Part shown: positions 53,693 through 54,630 of the stretch, in pieces | Numbering within the stretch: position 1 is the stretch's first letter | Layout: each line of letters opens with the position of its first letter | Assembly: GCF_022842045.1 (NCBI RefSeq) | Contig: NZ_JALHQI010000013.1 | Location: forward strand, 1-54,630 | DNA: 54,630 bases | Origin: Arenimonas sp. | GTDB taxonomy: Bacteria > Pseudomonadota > Gammaproteobacteria > Xanthomonadales > Xanthomonadaceae | Direction: 5' to 3' | Translations under genes and position numbers: made by a program | Notes under the pieces: generated by a model | The model's input: the letters and a program-made list of their open reading frames with translations, nothing else | Told to the model about the DNA's origin: nothing | Database searches by the model: none

Positions 53693-54630
53693 ATGTTGAG
53701 AACCAAGGCGGCCCTGGCCGCCCTATGGTGCTGCGCCTTGCTGGCCGTTCCGGCCCAGGCCACACCGCCCGCGCCGACCATGCACCTGCGCCAGGCCTTC
53801 GCCCTCACGCTTGAGCGCCATCCCGACCTGCGACGGCTGCCGCTCCAGCAGGCCGCGCTCATCGCCGACGCCGACCAGGCCGCGCAGAAGCCCGCCTGGA
53901 CGGTAGGCGCCAGCGTCGAGAACGTCCTGGGCACCGGCGCCTACCGCGGCGCCGATGCCGCCGAGCTGACCCTGAGCCTGGGGTCCGTGTTGGAGCCCCA
54001 GACGCGTCGCGACGCCCGCGTGGGTCTGGCGCAGTCCCGCCTGGCCGGCCTGGACGTCGCCGCCGAAGGCCGTCGCCTGGATCTCCTCGCCGAGGTTGCC
54101 CGCCGCTACCTGGACGTGCTTGCCCTGCAGGAAGAGGCCGCGGCGTTGAAAACGACGCTCGCACAGCGGCGCGCCGCGGCCGCGGCCGCCCGTCGTCGCG
54201 TGGGGGCTGGCGCTTCACCGGCCTCGGTGCAGTTGGGCGCGGAAGCCGCAGTGGCCCGCGCCGAACTGGAGCTTGCCCGGTCGAACGCGGCTGCCGACGC
54301 CGCCCGCCGCCGACTGGCCCTGATGTGGGGCGGCGAGCCGGTCGGGACCGTGGCGGGCGACCTGCTGGCCCTGCCCGACACGCCCGACTTCTACCAGCTT
54401 GTCACGCTGCTCGAGCGCACGCCCGAGCTGCAGCGGTTCGCCGGCGAAGCCCGCCTGCGCGAAGCCCGCCTTCAGCTGGCCCAGACCCAGGCACGGCCCG
54501 ATATCGAGTGGGAAGTGGGCCTGCGCCGCCTGCAGGGCAGCGAGGACTGGGCCCTGATGGGCGGGCTGTCGGTGCCACTGGGCAACCGGCGCCGCGCCGA
54601 ACCCGCGATCCGTGCCGCCCGCGCCGAGCT
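53693..54630 (+). CDS. TolC/CzcC-family outer-membrane efflux protein (partial, 3' end outside window)
   Basis: Its first 312 residues are present and the frame is still open at the window edge. A Sec signal ends near VPAQA-TPP, followed by the outer-membrane efflux repeat MHLRQAFALTLERHPDLRRL and a long coiled-coil region (AEVARRYLDVLALQEEAAALKTTLAQRR...). The second repeat begins near PDFYQLVTLLERTPELQR. It is CzcC-like, so an RND pump of the CzcA type with a CzcB adaptor probably follows downstream, completing zinc/cadmium export from the periplasm. A GGAGA site precedes the ATG. Confidence 0.9.
   Translation, partial: MLRTKAALAALWCCALLAVPAQATPPAPTMHLRQAFALTLERHPDLRRLPLQQAALIADADQAAQKPAWTVGASVENVLGTGAYRGADAAELTLSLGSVLEPQTRRDARVGLAQSRLAGLDVAAEGRRLDLLAEVARRYLDVLALQEEAAALKTTLAQRRAAAAAARRRVGAGASPASVQLGAEAAVARAELELARSNAAADAARRRLALMWGGEPVGTVAGDLLALPDTPDFYQLVTLLERTPELQRFAGEARLREARLQLAQTQARPDIEWEVGLRRLQGSEDWALMGGLSVPLGNRRRAEPAIRAARAE

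Noticed and set aside
1..54630. CRISPR arrays, tRNA or rRNA genes
   Set aside because: No regular repeat-spacer array, no tRNA cloverleaf with a CCA end and no rRNA-like sequence was seen on either strand; a computed scan was not possible here.

Overview
The window is about 54.6 kb of very GC-rich DNA from a Gram-negative chromosome. The best fit is a gammaproteobacterium of the Xanthomonadales (Lysobacter/Luteimonas/Arenimonas type). The pointers are the style of the TonB-dependent receptor, a RecBCD set in recC-recB-recD order, an AcnD/PrpF methylcitrate branch, abundant PAS/REC/EAL signalling proteins, and GC-rich palindromic repeats of the CCCCTCTCCC and GGGGTCAGGTTC types. Genus cannot be fixed from sequence reading alone.

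Layout. 1-0.6 kb: end of a receiver-domain protein and a stand-alone response regulator. 0.6-4.1 kb, minus strand: a MORN/ankyrin lipoprotein, a glycerophosphodiester phosphodiesterase lipoprotein and a HigBA toxin-antitoxin pair with its palindromic operator. 4.1-11 kb: an SDR and a bicupin, a dihydrolipoyl-dehydrogenase-like flavoprotein, a small OmpA-like protein, a repeat-bridged esterase/Baeyer-Villiger monooxygenase fusion, and a second SDR. 11.4-14.4 kb: a TonB-dependent receptor ending in a clear terminator. 14.4-19.4 kb: prpF and acnD (2-methylcitrate dehydration by the AcnD/PrpF route), with a nucleotidyltransferase/HEPN toxin-antitoxin module between them. 19.6-28.6 kb: a small lipoprotein, an orphan contractile-tail sheath gene, a PAS hybrid kinase, a REC-EAL phosphodiesterase and a divergent hybrid kinase. 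28.6-37.3 kb: recCBD, overlapping by ATGA. 37.4-46.1 kb: an SDR with a signal peptide, queD, an RND pump with its adaptor, bioD plus a TMEM175-like channel, free-methionine-R-sulfoxide reductase, a TfoX C-domain protein and a LOG-family hydrolase. 46.3-48.6 kb: a REC protein with degenerate GGDEF and EAL domains.

From about 48.66 kb the composition drops in GC and the content turns accessory. A TGT-starting sequence 13 bp after the preceding stop codon is followed by short repeats, a TnsD-like gene, a second TniQ-like gene, and then heavy-metal genes that run off the window: a MerR-type regulator with a 19-bp-spaced promoter, a short CDF transporter, DUF3703, a small CzcI-like exported protein and a CzcC/TolC-like outer-membrane protein. 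The arrangement resembles the right end of a Tn7-like element, with both target-selection proteins but without tnsA, tnsB or tnsC. This is the most interesting locus in the window.

Two toxin-antitoxin modules (HigBA and MNT/HEPN) share a design: a palindrome between -35 and -10, and a -10 only 7 bases from the start codon, which suggests leaderless autoregulated messages.
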